This document shows, one piece after another, positions 36,930 to 46,271 of a DNA stretch of 64,000 bases (positions are counted from its first letter, which is position 1; the number at the start of each line of letters is the position of its first letter). Both the position numbers and the translations under genes were made by a program. The notes beneath the pieces were generated by a model. That model was not told where the DNA came from. It ran no database searches and saw nothing but the letters and a program-made list of their open reading frames with translations. The DNA comes from Daphnia carinata (lineage: Eukaryota; Arthropoda; Branchiopoda; Diplostraca; Daphniidae): positions 5,454,971 to 5,518,970 of the forward strand of contig NC_081333.1 of the NCBI RefSeq assembly GCF_022539665.2. The letters are read 5' to 3'.

Positions 36930-38307
36930 TCTCTATTATCTAATGCCACGAAGTAATCCTCTTCGACCTCCAGTTCCTCTTGCGTTTTGGCGTAGACAGC
37001 TCTGTGGAAGCTGTCATAAGTTTCCTTCCTGTGGTTCAATTCGATATTTGTCTTTCGGAGACAGATGTCTACGGCCCGAAAAGCGTGGAAATGGCAAAGT
37101 TTAGACTTAGCGTTGACGAATATATCCTTTACTGCTCCGATTTCTGCATAATCCTTGTCTGTGATGATCACTTCGATTTTTAGTGCGTTGTTATCCTAAT
37201 TTTCATTAGAGTGTGTTAGTATTGATCGCGAAAATTATTTATACTAATTGCAGTTACCTTTGAAAAGTAAGTCAGGCCGGCCTTAATCCCTTCAGTTGTT
37301 TCTTCACGGACGAAAAAGAAACAAACAGGCTGTCCAAGTCCAAACTTATCCTTTATCCTTATGGTGTAGAGAGGCATTTCTAATTTTTTAGTCCGATGGG
37401 TTCCGTCTAGTTGAATTGCCTCAGGATACTTATCGAAGAGTTCTACTTGTATTTGGAGTTGTATGTAAATCATGTTACCTTCACCGTTGGCATCGGTGTC
37501 GACGTGGATTATACTACCTCCATCACGGAGATGCTCTAGTTTTTCGGACGTGGCGGTCCATTCTGAGGTGGATAATCCTAGTAAGATAAAGTTGTTTAAT
37601 CCATACATAAACAAATTCGAAAAGTGTTATGTATACCTTGCACGAGCTGCCGACGATTTTCTATGTCTTTCGATGTTACATTCTTTTGTATTTAAGTTTA
37701 AATTCAGTGGCAACTTTTCCAGGTAATACGTCCATCGTCACGGCCGTGTCAACGAGTTCAGCTTAAGTTTCGTTTAGATTTCTAGAAAATAGTTACGTAT
37801 TAATGTTATTGCGGTCATTTGCATAAACGATTTCTTTTAGTACCTCATACGATGATAGAGCTGGATATGTTCCGAGGAAAGGGCATGGTTTTCGTGACTT
37901 AAATTGCATCCGGTATTTTAAACAACAAATTTCTAATCCAATGGGTTAAATACTACCTTACAGGTGAAAGTGCAATTGCAAGCAAATTGAAACTGGTTTG
38001 GGAGAGTCTGATCCTTCGGGCGGGGTTGGGGCTTTCCGTTGTGCTTGCAAACGATGGAAGCATGCCTAAATTTCCACTTCTCGTCCAAAGTTACAGCTTT
38101 CAACTGCGCGAAAAATTTATATGTTATTATAAATTGCAAGTTGATATGATCAGTGTTTCATGCTTACCACTTTATTGTAGGCAGCTATAGTTTTCTTGTC
38201 CTTAAGACGTAGCGGGTAGTACTTAACAGTATTCAATTCCTGCAAAAAGTCTCTAATTCCTCCCAGCTATCGAAAGCCTTACCATGTTTAAGTGTAGCTA
38301 GAGCCAT
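36930..38307 (-). pseudogene. MULE transposase relic
   Basis: On the minus strand the N-terminus may start at 38307 (MALATLKHGKAFDSWEEL). A decayed middle follows, and the DDE core begins at about 37460. Core motifs are KYPEAIQLDGTHRTKKLEMP (first catalytic Asp in LDGT), YTIRIKDKFGLGQPVCFFFV, then VIITDKDYAEIGAVKDIFVN (second Asp in ITDKD) and SKLCHFHAFRAVDICL (the C-H-F-H helix typical of MULEs). The C-terminal catalytic Glu is not identified. Frames 37216-37614 and 36926-37171 are open pieces. Stops in the N-terminal third and around 37215 show that the gene is inactive or needs splicing I cannot see. Confidence 0.88.
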
Positions 38308-38629
38308 TTTAAAAATCATCCAAAAACTAAAGTTTATGTAAGAGAAAATTAAAAAGAGCGTATATAACGCGTGTCAAACTAGAAAAAAATCGGAATGAAA
38401 TAAAAACTAAATTTAAAAATAGTAGTTAAGAGTAAAAAAGATTTGTCAAATAATGAGTAGTCAAATTGCAAGTAAGTCAAATATGTGAAAAATCGGAAGC
38501 TGAGGATGCGCTTGTGGTCAGTATGAGAGCCGGATATCGAATTACAGGTTTCGGATAAATGTGGGGTATATAATAGTTTGGTAGACACCACAACCTGTTT
38601 GCAAATTCATAATGCAGCAGCACTTTCAG

Positions 38630-38895
38630 TTTTTTAATCCCTAATACTAGGATAATATTAGAACAACTTCTTTTCATCAGGCCGCTTCCGTACTCCATAA
38701 TCTCTCATCCAGAGATAATATTTTAATCCCTAATGCTCATGTAATACTAGTACAACTTCTCTTCATCAGGCCGCTTCCGTATTTCATAATCTCTCGCCCA
38801 GGAATAATCTTTTAAGCCTTGAATCATGTGCAATACTTGAATTTCTCTTCATCAGGCCGCTTCCGTACGCCATAATCTCTAATCAATGTATAATC
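38630..38895. repeat. Three tandem copies of an 86-89 bp repeat
   Basis: CATCAGGCCGCTTCCGTA starts at 38675, 38764 and 38850. Each is preceded by an ACTTCT/ATTTCTCTT block and followed by CATAATCTCT. It lies inside the MULE span, upstream of its transposase, where it could be subterminal element sequence. Confidence 0.9.
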
Positions 38896-39361
38896 TTAGA
38901 AGAGTAAACCCTAGATCAACAACAGTTCCTTGCTAAAATTAATCATAAGTCAGCATAAAATGTCCAGGTATCATACCATTTCCAATGCCGGCAATGTAAA
39001 AACATTTGGCCAGAAAAATAAAGCATAATACTGTTTTCGGGATTTAGCCACAAGTGTAATATGTTTATGTAAAAATGAATTTATTTAAAAAAAGATAATC
39101 GTAAGAGTGTTGTCGGTTAGTATTTAAAATGTATTTAATATTTCGTTACAATAGGAAAAAACAACTGTGAGTGCTAGCCAGAGTTGAAACTAGCTCACCG
39201 AAACGTTAGCTTAGCTCAAGCTCTTCGCTCATGGCTAAAGAGTAAGTGGAGCTCAAACTCAAGCTCGTAAAAAAAAGTTGAGCTCCGCTCAAGCTCACGT
39301 TCGCTCAAGCTCATTTTTAAACAATTATTTAAAAATAAAACTAGTAAGTGCCAACAGTGTA

Positions 39362-40598
39362 TTCCCAGACGGCACAAATGTTTCCGGGGAGGTCCAATAA
39401 CCTTCCCTTTGTACAAAAACGTTCATGATGGTTTTAGTACATCCATGGGAAGGTTATTCGGGAGCCTAAGCGGAACAACTCTTCCTATTTCCTTTCCATA
39501 AACCCCCAACTTCAATCATTAATGAAAGATGGCTTTAGGAAGTTATTGGGAGCATACAGGGAAGCCAAAAATTTTGTTTGCTTGAAGACAAAAGTAAAGT
39601 AAGTGCAATAATGCGGATTTTTAAAATTGGCAATGTTTAAACCTAACCGTCAGTATTTCTTTGTGTGGGACTGTGGGTAGAAGTTGCTATTTTATATGCT
39701 GTGCAGATAAAACTTTTGCTTTTATCTTTTGGTAATTTTCACAATTTGAATTTGTGAACTTCAGCTCTAGGTCAGTTAATAATTTATATACCTTAAAACC
39801 TTTTCTTCCAAGTATTTTTGCTTTGGGCTGCAAACAGCATAGTCCAACTCGATCACCACTTCTTGTTCATAATTTGTGAAATTCAGCCCCAGATGAGTTA
39901 ATTATTCACATAGCTTTACTTACATATTTAATATTTTACAATGGAATATTCTAGATCTTGTGTGGGGAACAACATAGTCATAGTCCAGGTAGATGAACAC
40001 CACTTGCTCGTAATTTTTTCAGTTTACCGTCAGGTAAGTTAATAATCTATATACGTAAAATTATGGGAATTAAATTTTTCATTGGAATATCCTAGGTCTT
40101 ATTCCAACTATTGGGTTGCTTTTGAGAAAAACTGCGATCAACATACCCCATATAGGTTGCCACATCTTTTTTGTGGTTAATTACAGCTACCGGTAACTTA
40201 AGAATTTATATATGAATTAAATTCATTAATTTAAAATTGTACATTGAAATTCGTTGGAAGCTCACCGTTGTTACAAATAAAAAAATTATCTGAATTTTGG
40301 TTTTTTTATTGTTTTTGTCTAACTTAAGTTGATCATACATAATTATGTATGAAAATATTCTTAATAATATTTAGAAGAAAAATAAAAAGGGGTGAATGCA
40401 AATGGGACATAGGAGGGTGATAGGAGGGTTTCTGGAAGGCTTTGGGAGGCGGGAGCATCAATGGAGTTTGTCAGGAGTGTCACCGGGTGCCGGCAGGGGT
40501 CCGTTTAGGAATAATTATAGGCATTCCTTAGGGTATCCCGTCCCTCCCACAGAATACTCCACAGGAGTTCCCTTGGTATGCTTTGTGCCGTCTGGGTT
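39362..40598. mobile_element. 1.23-kb TIR element with perfect 15-bp TIRs (full copy)
   Basis: The element spans 39364-40596. The ends are CCCAGACGGCACAAA and its exact complement TTTGTGCCGTCTGGG. Comparison with the uninterrupted sister sequence at 42208-42221 (GTGTA then six T then CAC) shows that the insertion added the element plus two T, so the TSD appears to be TT. Internal imperfect repeats of about 120-150 bp contain an AGTTAATAATTTATATA-type block (around 39770, 39895, 40035 and 40185). No transposase is seen. Partial copies lie at 20893 and 29196. Confidence 0.93.
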
Positions 40599-41189
40599 TT
40601 TTCACTAAATAGCTAAAATAAGTAACGAGTGACAATAGAAACTAAATAATGACAATAGTCAACGTAGGCATAATGGCCCATCAGTTAATTTTTTACTTTT
40701 CACTGGCAGAATCAGGATTGCTATCTAAATCAACAGTTTCACAATCAACTTGATTTGGTTGATCACTCGCAACTCGATGCCTTTTTGTTTGAAGAGTTGG
40801 GGTTCGAGCGAACTACATATAAATACAATGAAATACATGCGAAGAATAGTTTGAAACCCAAAGGCGCATGAAAAATTTCTTAAATATCTTAAATAATGAT
40901 TTTAGCCCATATAAGCTGGTATCAAGGACCAAACTTTTAAGCAATTCTCTGCGAGCCGAGCATATGAGCCGAGCCGAGCATATGAGCATTTTAAATTCTA
41001 TTCTAACGACCCCAATACGTTACAACAATGGCGTCTGCATACTTAAACACCCCTTCGAGTTTTTATTACCGTTTCCATCAGCCTCTTGATGTATTTTACG
41101 CTAATAGTGTTCCCGCCGAATTTGGCTCCAAGGAATCTACCAGCTACCATCGCTCGGACAATCCGACGAAGAGCTATGAAAACCCCTAG

Positions 41190-41717
41190 TCCGTCCGTAG
41201 GCATAAAAACCCATCGGTCGCTCAAGCGACCCTGCCGGGCGCTCAAACGGACGCACCAGAAGAGTCAAAAATCGTTGGAGTATGTACTGTAGCCGGAAGT
41301 TTTAGAGCGCGCGGATATACTTGTAAAGGCTGCATGCGCACTATCGGTTTGATTGTATTCATGACCCTTGCAACCTTTCTTGCTGTCTGTGGAATTATGT
41401 ATTTGGCAGACATGGAAAAATGTAGTCTTTGTATTGACACAACTTCCCAAGGAATTACTGAACGTAAATGCGTATATTTTTTCGGGAATACCGTTAACAA
41501 AAACCAAAATACTTCCGTTCAAGAGCAAAACCAAGAACATGACTACAAGCTAAACGAAATCAACGATTTTTGTTGCCGTGCGCTAAAATGGAGGACGCCT
41601 CAAGTTTCTCAACCACCGCCAGAAACAGCAGAACACCTTGCTACAACATGCACCTTTTTTAATCTAAGAAAAATTAAGTGTGCTATCAACGCAGAATCAG
41701 CTTGTTGCGAAGAATGA
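41190..41717 (+). CDS. Uncharacterised Cys-rich, single-span membrane-protein ORF
   Basis: The frame is open from 41190 (after a stop at 41187) to 41717. The first ATG in frame is at 41334, giving 127 codons. Residues 3-25 from that Met (TIGLIVFMTLATFLAVCGIM and on) form a hydrophobic segment that could be a signal anchor. It is followed by paired cysteines (KCSLC), a Gln/Asn-rich middle, and a second cysteine group (DFCCRALKW, TTCTFF, IKCAINAESACCEE). If the frame really begins further upstream, a CTVAGSFRARGYTCKGC stretch precedes the span. I know no family. It lies inside the nested hAT within the MULE, so it may be a captured gene fragment. It could also be chance, since the opposite strand is open too. 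Expression is unproven. Confidence 0.35.
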   Translation, partial: SVRRHKNPSVAQATLPGAQTDAPEESKIVGVCTVAGSFRARGYTCKGCMRTIGLIVFMTLATFLAVCGIMYLADMEKCSLCIDTTSQGITERKCVYFFGNTVNKNQNTSVQEQNQEHDYKLNEINDFCCRALKWRTPQVSQPPPETAEHLATTCTFFNLRKIKCAINAESACCEE

Positions 41718-42115
41718 AAAAATGGCAGAAACCAGAACCAAACTGTGTTACCCCTACAGGAAATGTATAATTACGTGAGTAATAGTACAGGGAATAACCA
41801 AGAAAATGGAACCGGATAATCGTCAGTTGTAAGGTCATTTACACTGTATCACAGTTTCACTTGATAAAAAAACAGAAATGGTTGCGTCGACTGCTAAGTG
41901 TATCGAAATTGTGAATACAAGAATATAATGGCCAAACATATTATTATTGTACTAGTAACTTTGTGCCCGACCAGGGCAGGGGGATAGGTGGCGCTAGCGT
42001 ATTTTTGTGCCCAGCAGATGGCACCTTAACAGAAATTTTAAAATTAGATGTACCTTTTGTTGCCACTTGATGGCAGCATATTAGAGACCGAGACAATTCA
42101 GGCAGGAAGCGAGCG

Positions 42116-42428
42116 GAGCTCAAGCTGAAGCTCTTTAAAAAAAAGTTGATCTCCGCTCAAGCTCATTTTTAAACAATTATTTTAAAAATAAAACTAGTAA
42201 ATGCCAACAGTGTATTTTTTCACTAAAACTAACTAATAATAAGTAACGAGTAACAATAGAAACTAAATAATGACAATAGTCAACGTAGTCATAATGGCCC
42301 ATCAGTTAATTTTTTATCTTTCACTGGCAGAATCAGGATTGCTATCTAAGTCAACAGTTTCACAATCAACTTGATTTAGTTTATCACTTGCAACTCGATG
42401 CCTTTTTGTTTGAAGAGTTTGGGTTCCT
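42116..42428. repeat. Second, uninterrupted copy of an internal hAT segment
   Basis: It matches 39205-39363 joined to 40597-40797, with the 1.23-kb element removed. Shared words include AACAATTATTT, AACGAGT-ACAATAGAAAC, GGCCCATCAGTTAATTTTTT and CGATGCCTTTTTGTTTGAAG. Similarity is about 95% by eye. It provides the empty site for the inserted element. Confidence 0.9.
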
Positions 42429-42919
42429 GAAACTGAAGCAGTTGACTTTTTTCGGTGACATTCTCAGATTTCTAGTTTTAATATAGTTAATAAAAAGTTA
42501 TTTAGTTTTAGTTCAGTAAAGAAAAGACAATAAAGAAATTTACTTACAAGTCTACGTTACAGTTACACTGCACTAATTGTTAAAGAAGTTAGCACTTAGA
42601 TGTCAACTATTAAGCTCAAGCCAGCCTGCTTTTCAGTTTAAACTTCAGACTGGACCTTGTTTGACATGTTTAATATTTTGTAAAAACTTAAAATTCTGGT
42701 TCACAGATGGCGTTCTGTGAGCTTCTCGCTCATGGACCAAAAGCTCACGCTCAAGCTCTCTTTTTTTTAAAAGAGCACGCTCAAGCTCAAAGCTCACCAA
42801 ATGAGTGAGCTCGCTCACGAAAAGCTCAAGCTCACGCGAAGCTCGTTTCAACTCTGGTGCTAACGAAATCTTTCGGTAAGTATACTGAATAATTTTTAAA
42901 TACTAACTAATAAATTGTA

Positions 42920-43125
42920 TGTAAGATAAGTTCTTCCGGTACAATTGGGAAAAAATTATCATATTGCAACGAAATCTTTCGGTGCAATAGGGAATAAAGC
43001 CATTTATTGCAACGAAATCTTTCGGTGCAATAGGGAATAAAGCCACTTATTGCAACGACAGATTTCGGTGCAATGGTGAAAAAAGCCGTTATTGCAACGA
43101 CAGATTTCGGTGCAATAGAGAAAAA
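42920..43125. repeat. 43-bp tandem array in the MULE right end
   Basis: GGTRCAAT starts at 42939, 42981, 43024, 43067 and 43109, a 42-43 bp period with five copies. The unit contains ATTGCAACGAAATCTTTCGG followed by TGCAATAGGGAATAAAGCC. The internal near-palindrome CGAAATCTTTCG makes each unit foldable. The left MULE end has about two inverted copies (36868-36930). Confidence 0.92.
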
Positions 43126-43279
43126 GTAGGGCTCGGCCCCGATCGTCTTTGATCGGGGCAAACCGCGGTTTGTCGGAAAAAAATCGTCAAGCCGTCGGTT
43201 CGGTTTAGCCATTTTCGACTGCAGTTTGGTGTTGGGTTTGCAACTGGGCAAAACCCGTTTGAGCCGCTATTAAATTATT

Positions 43280-43752
43280 TTTTTTTTATTTAGCTGAAAT
43301 TTCAAATCAACCAATCATCACTAATTGTTGTGAGCGTAATGACGGTCAAGAACTTGTTATAAATCAAATTTCCGATAGAATTGCGGTTATCGCGATCGAA
43401 AACCGGTCGATCCTTACGCCATCTAGCGACAAAATCTGTTTCTAATTTATTGTCCTGTGCGAACCGTAAATACGCGGTGCCTGGGAGTAGGTCAATGCTT
43501 TGGCTCAAAGCAAGAGCCAAACAATTGGCCCAGGCCACAGAGACCTAAGTTGTTGAAATTGACCTAAACACACATACAAATGTCAAACGTTACATGTTAG
43601 TCATCGGTGCTTCAAAGACTTTTTAAAAGTTTTAGACTCAAACTCAGTTGAGCCACTCTGTAAAACAGTGCATCGCATTACATGCTGAGAAAAGTTGAAT
43701 TATAATCCGAAGACAGTCGTTTCTGAAAACCGTTCTGTCAAAGTAAACGGAA
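43280..43752. promoter_or_regulatory. VPS28 upstream region
   Basis: This is the sequence between the MULE end and the VPS28 start, which should hold the promoter and 5' UTR. I see no TATA box at a telling position. A minus-strand ORF at 43302-43538 (78 codons) has no recognisable domain and I do not call it. Confidence 0.3.
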
Positions 43753-44642
43753 ATGTCAGGTTTAAAGAAAGCAGAATTAAATGAAGAAGCCAAATTATAC
43801 AAAAATGCAAGAGAAAGAGAAAAGTAAAACTTCCATATTTTTTAAAATGTTATTACTGCCATACAATCTCTATATTCATCTGATGAACTTATACTTGTTT
43901 TCGTTGTCCTTCTCAAACATTTTTCTTCAAAGAAATGCATGCTGCATCATTGTTTCTTTTTATGTCCTAACATTAAAGAGTTTGTTTATTTAATGGTATA
44001 ATAATTTTATCCTTTTAGGTATGATAACATGGCTGATCTGTATGCTGTAATAAACACAATTCAGTGTCTCGAAAAAGCTTATATCAAAGACTCTGTGACT
44101 GCAAAAGAGTATACAGCTGCTTGTTCTAAATTGCTGGTTCAATATAAAGCAGCATTTAAGCAAGTTCAAGGAGAAGAATTTCCCTCTTTGGACACATTTA
44201 CCTCACATTTCAAACTGGATTGTCCAGCAGCCATGGAAAGAATTAAAGAAGACCGGCCGATTACTATTAGAGATGATAAAGGAAACACTAGTAAATGGTA
44301 TAACAGTGATTATAATCGAAGCAGCATAGGATAAAATTATCACACAGAACACTTAACAGCATTGCTGATATTGTTTCCCTTTTCATTACTACAATGGATA
44401 AACTCCGCCTGGATATTCGCGCGAATGATGAATTGCAGCCAGACTTGAGGGACCTAGCGGAGACCATGGCTAGGCTCAGTCTTGTGCCTGACGAGTTTGA
44501 GGGCAAAGAGAAAGTTAATCAGTGGCTTCGAACTCTTTCGTCCATGCAAGCATCTGATGAGCTTAGTGAAAGCCAAGTTCGGCAATTACTCTTTGATCTT
44601 GAAACCTCATACAATGCATTTAATCGTCTTTTGCATCCTTAG
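43753..44642 (+). CDS. Vps28: Vacuolar protein sorting-associated protein 28 (ESCRT-I subunit)
   Basis: VPS28 is a core subunit of ESCRT-I, which sorts ubiquitinated cargo into multivesicular bodies. The coding exons are 43753-43823, 44019-44297 and 44360-44642 (stop TAG), giving 210 residues; animal orthologues are about 210-225. All junctions are GT-AG and in phase. The protein starts [18 protein letters not shown]. The N-terminal ESCRT-I core helices include [20 protein letters not shown]. Exon 3 encodes the C-terminal four-helix domain ([20 protein letters not shown], ending [11 protein letters not shown]) that binds VPS36 of ESCRT-II. The donor of exon 2 is GTATAAC at 44298, not the earlier GTAAAT at 44291, because only the former preserves the conserved KC-IADIVS junction. 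ATG2 starts 907 bp downstream on the same strand. Confidence 0.97.
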
Positions 44643-45549
44643 GCGACCATGAATTTTCAGGATGAAATGTTATTGGAATATTTTGTTTCATTTGTTTTTG
44701 TGGGGGGGGGGGTAGTTTTTTTGTTTTGTTTGTTTATGATACTTTCATTTTTTGCTTCCCTGTTTTTTTAGTTGTTTTTTTTTATTTGTCTGGATCTTTC
44801 ATTTTGGAGTAACGTGTAGGTGTATTACTGTAATATCTCACATACACGAATAAGCAGAAACAATTTCACATACATATTCACACTTTATAAAAATTAGTAA
44901 GTACAATCAAATCCATTAGTCGCGGAATTAAATCCCAAATTTTGGGATATTTCTAGTAGTCTTGGGGTAGGGCTCGACCCCACTTTAGCACTACCCAAGA
45001 GTTACTGGGCACCAGCTTTCCACGGAAGTACTGGCGCGAAGGTGAAAAAAACATATTTTATATATGTCAAGCCAGTAACTTCGGTATGGTAAGCTGTGAG
45101 CAGCTGACTGCTACGTGTGTGTTGCAATTTTTGTGGAAAATTTGTTTTAGAAAGTAAAAATTACTTATAGTTTTATCTACAAATATTAAGTAATTGGCTA
45201 GGTCGTTGTGGGTTTTGGGGCTGCAGGCTCTTGCAGAAAGAGTAAATTGCGGGACTGCTGCAAAATTTTTAGGGCCAGCCCGAACCGAAAAGTGTGCAGT
45301 TTTTTTTCTAGTGCGCACCCGCAGCCCGTAGTCCGAGTCCGCATTTTACTCTGTCCCTGGATAAACAAATATCAAACAGCTGTTGTTTTTGGAAATACGC
45401 ACTTTTAAATGCGTACATTACTGAGGTGGTCGAGGACGTTAGCTTTTATTGTGCAAAGAGGGTAACCAAGTGTGTTAAAAGGCAAAAGATTGAAGAGTTT
45501 AATATAGTATTAAGTTCTTCATTTAAAAAAAAAACTTCGTTTGCCAAAA
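44643..45549. other. VPS28-ATG2 intergenic region
   Basis: It contains the VPS28 3' UTR and the presumed ATG2 promoter. A run of ten G at about 44702-44711 is followed by T-rich sequence. An ATTAAA near 44926 could serve as a poly(A) signal but this is weak. A minus-strand ORF at 45067-45318 has no recognisable domain. Confidence 0.4.
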
Positions 45550-46271
45550 ATGCCTTGGTATTTTCCATGGTCTGAGGCAATCAAGAGAAGAGCATGCAGA
45601 TATTTGCTGCAACATTATCTTGGACGATTCTTGGACACAAAACTAGGATTAGACCAGCTGAGTGTGGACCTATACAAAGGGACTGGTTGTGTGAAAGATG
45701 TAAATCTTGATGTAGAGGTAATTCATATTATAAAAAGAAATCATGTGCTACTGATATACTCTTTTTATTGTAATTTCTAGGCACTAAATGATCTAAGTGA
45801 AGAACAAGGTTTTCCTCTAGAATTTTTAGATGGATCAATATCTGAAGTATCAGTTTCTGTTCCATGGTCAGTTTTACTTAGTGAAAGTAGTTCTGTGGAA
45901 ATTAAAGGGCTTTGTCTCGTTGTACGCCCAAAACAACAATGCAAAAATGGTACTAATGTAAAGCTATTTTTGAAAAACTTAAGTGTATTGTTATTTGCTT
46001 TCGTTGTCCTGTTAGCTTTTATGTGGGAATCTATGATCAATAGCATGATCATGACCACAAGTATGCAGCTGGCAGAAGAATGCTTGAAAGAAAATGAGGG
46101 AGAATCTTTTGATGAATCTCAAACCACATTTGAAGGATTGGAGCTATTTGCCCAAACACTTGAAACAGTTCTAGCAAGAATCAAGGTCAGGGTTATTGAC
46201 ACTGTTATCAGATTGGAGTATGTCCCCCTAAGTTCATTGTCTGGAGTTGGCCTAAAAATCCATGTGAAAAG
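45550..46271 (+). other. Atg2: ATG2 N-terminal chorein domain (exons 1-3)
   Basis: Residues 1 to about 195 include the chorein_N region shared with VPS13, which in ATG2 forms the ER-facing entrance for lipid. Visible are LGRFLDTKLGLDQLSVDLYK and VSVPWSVLLSESSSVEIKGL, then MTTSMQLAEECLKEN and LELFAQTLETVLARIKV. The 66-bp intron 45950-46015 is a multiple of three without stops, so the frame also reads through it. Splicing is preferred because it restores the family spacing to the MTTS block. Confidence 0.9.

Larger units (their letters stand above)
39171..42864. mobile_element. hAT-type element with 8-bp TSD nested in the MULE
   Basis: The element spans 39179-42856. It starts CAGAGTTGAAACTAGCTC and ends with the complement GAGCTTCG-like tract followed by GTTTCAACTCTG. 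The flanks are GTGCTAGC (39171-39178) and GTGCTAAC (42857-42864), an 8-bp TSD with one mismatch. Subterminal arrays of GCTCAAGCTC in both orientations (39200-39320, 42110-42170, 42715-42850) are a typical hAT feature. No transposase is recognisable. Inside are a duplicated segment (39205-39363 with 40597-40797, and 42116-42428), an inserted 1.2-kb TIR element, and a Cys-rich ORF at 41190-41717. The insertion target is the MULE's own 43-bp repeat. Confidence 0.82.
36640..43270 (-). mobile_element. Mutator-like element (MULE) with repeat-bearing inverted ends
   Basis: The left end (36640-36905) and right end (42920-43270) are inverted relatives. Both have the order 43-bp ATTTCGGTGCAATAG-type units, then AGGGCTCGGCCCCG, then a CGGTTCGG and CCGCGGTT zone outward. 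The transposase gene (36930-38307, minus strand) lies next to the left end. The interior from 38.6 kb on has been enlarged by an 86-89 bp tandem repeat and by a nested hAT element. The exact termini and the expected 9-10 bp TSD could not be fixed. Treating both ends as one element is inference from their matching, inverted structure. Confidence 0.65.
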
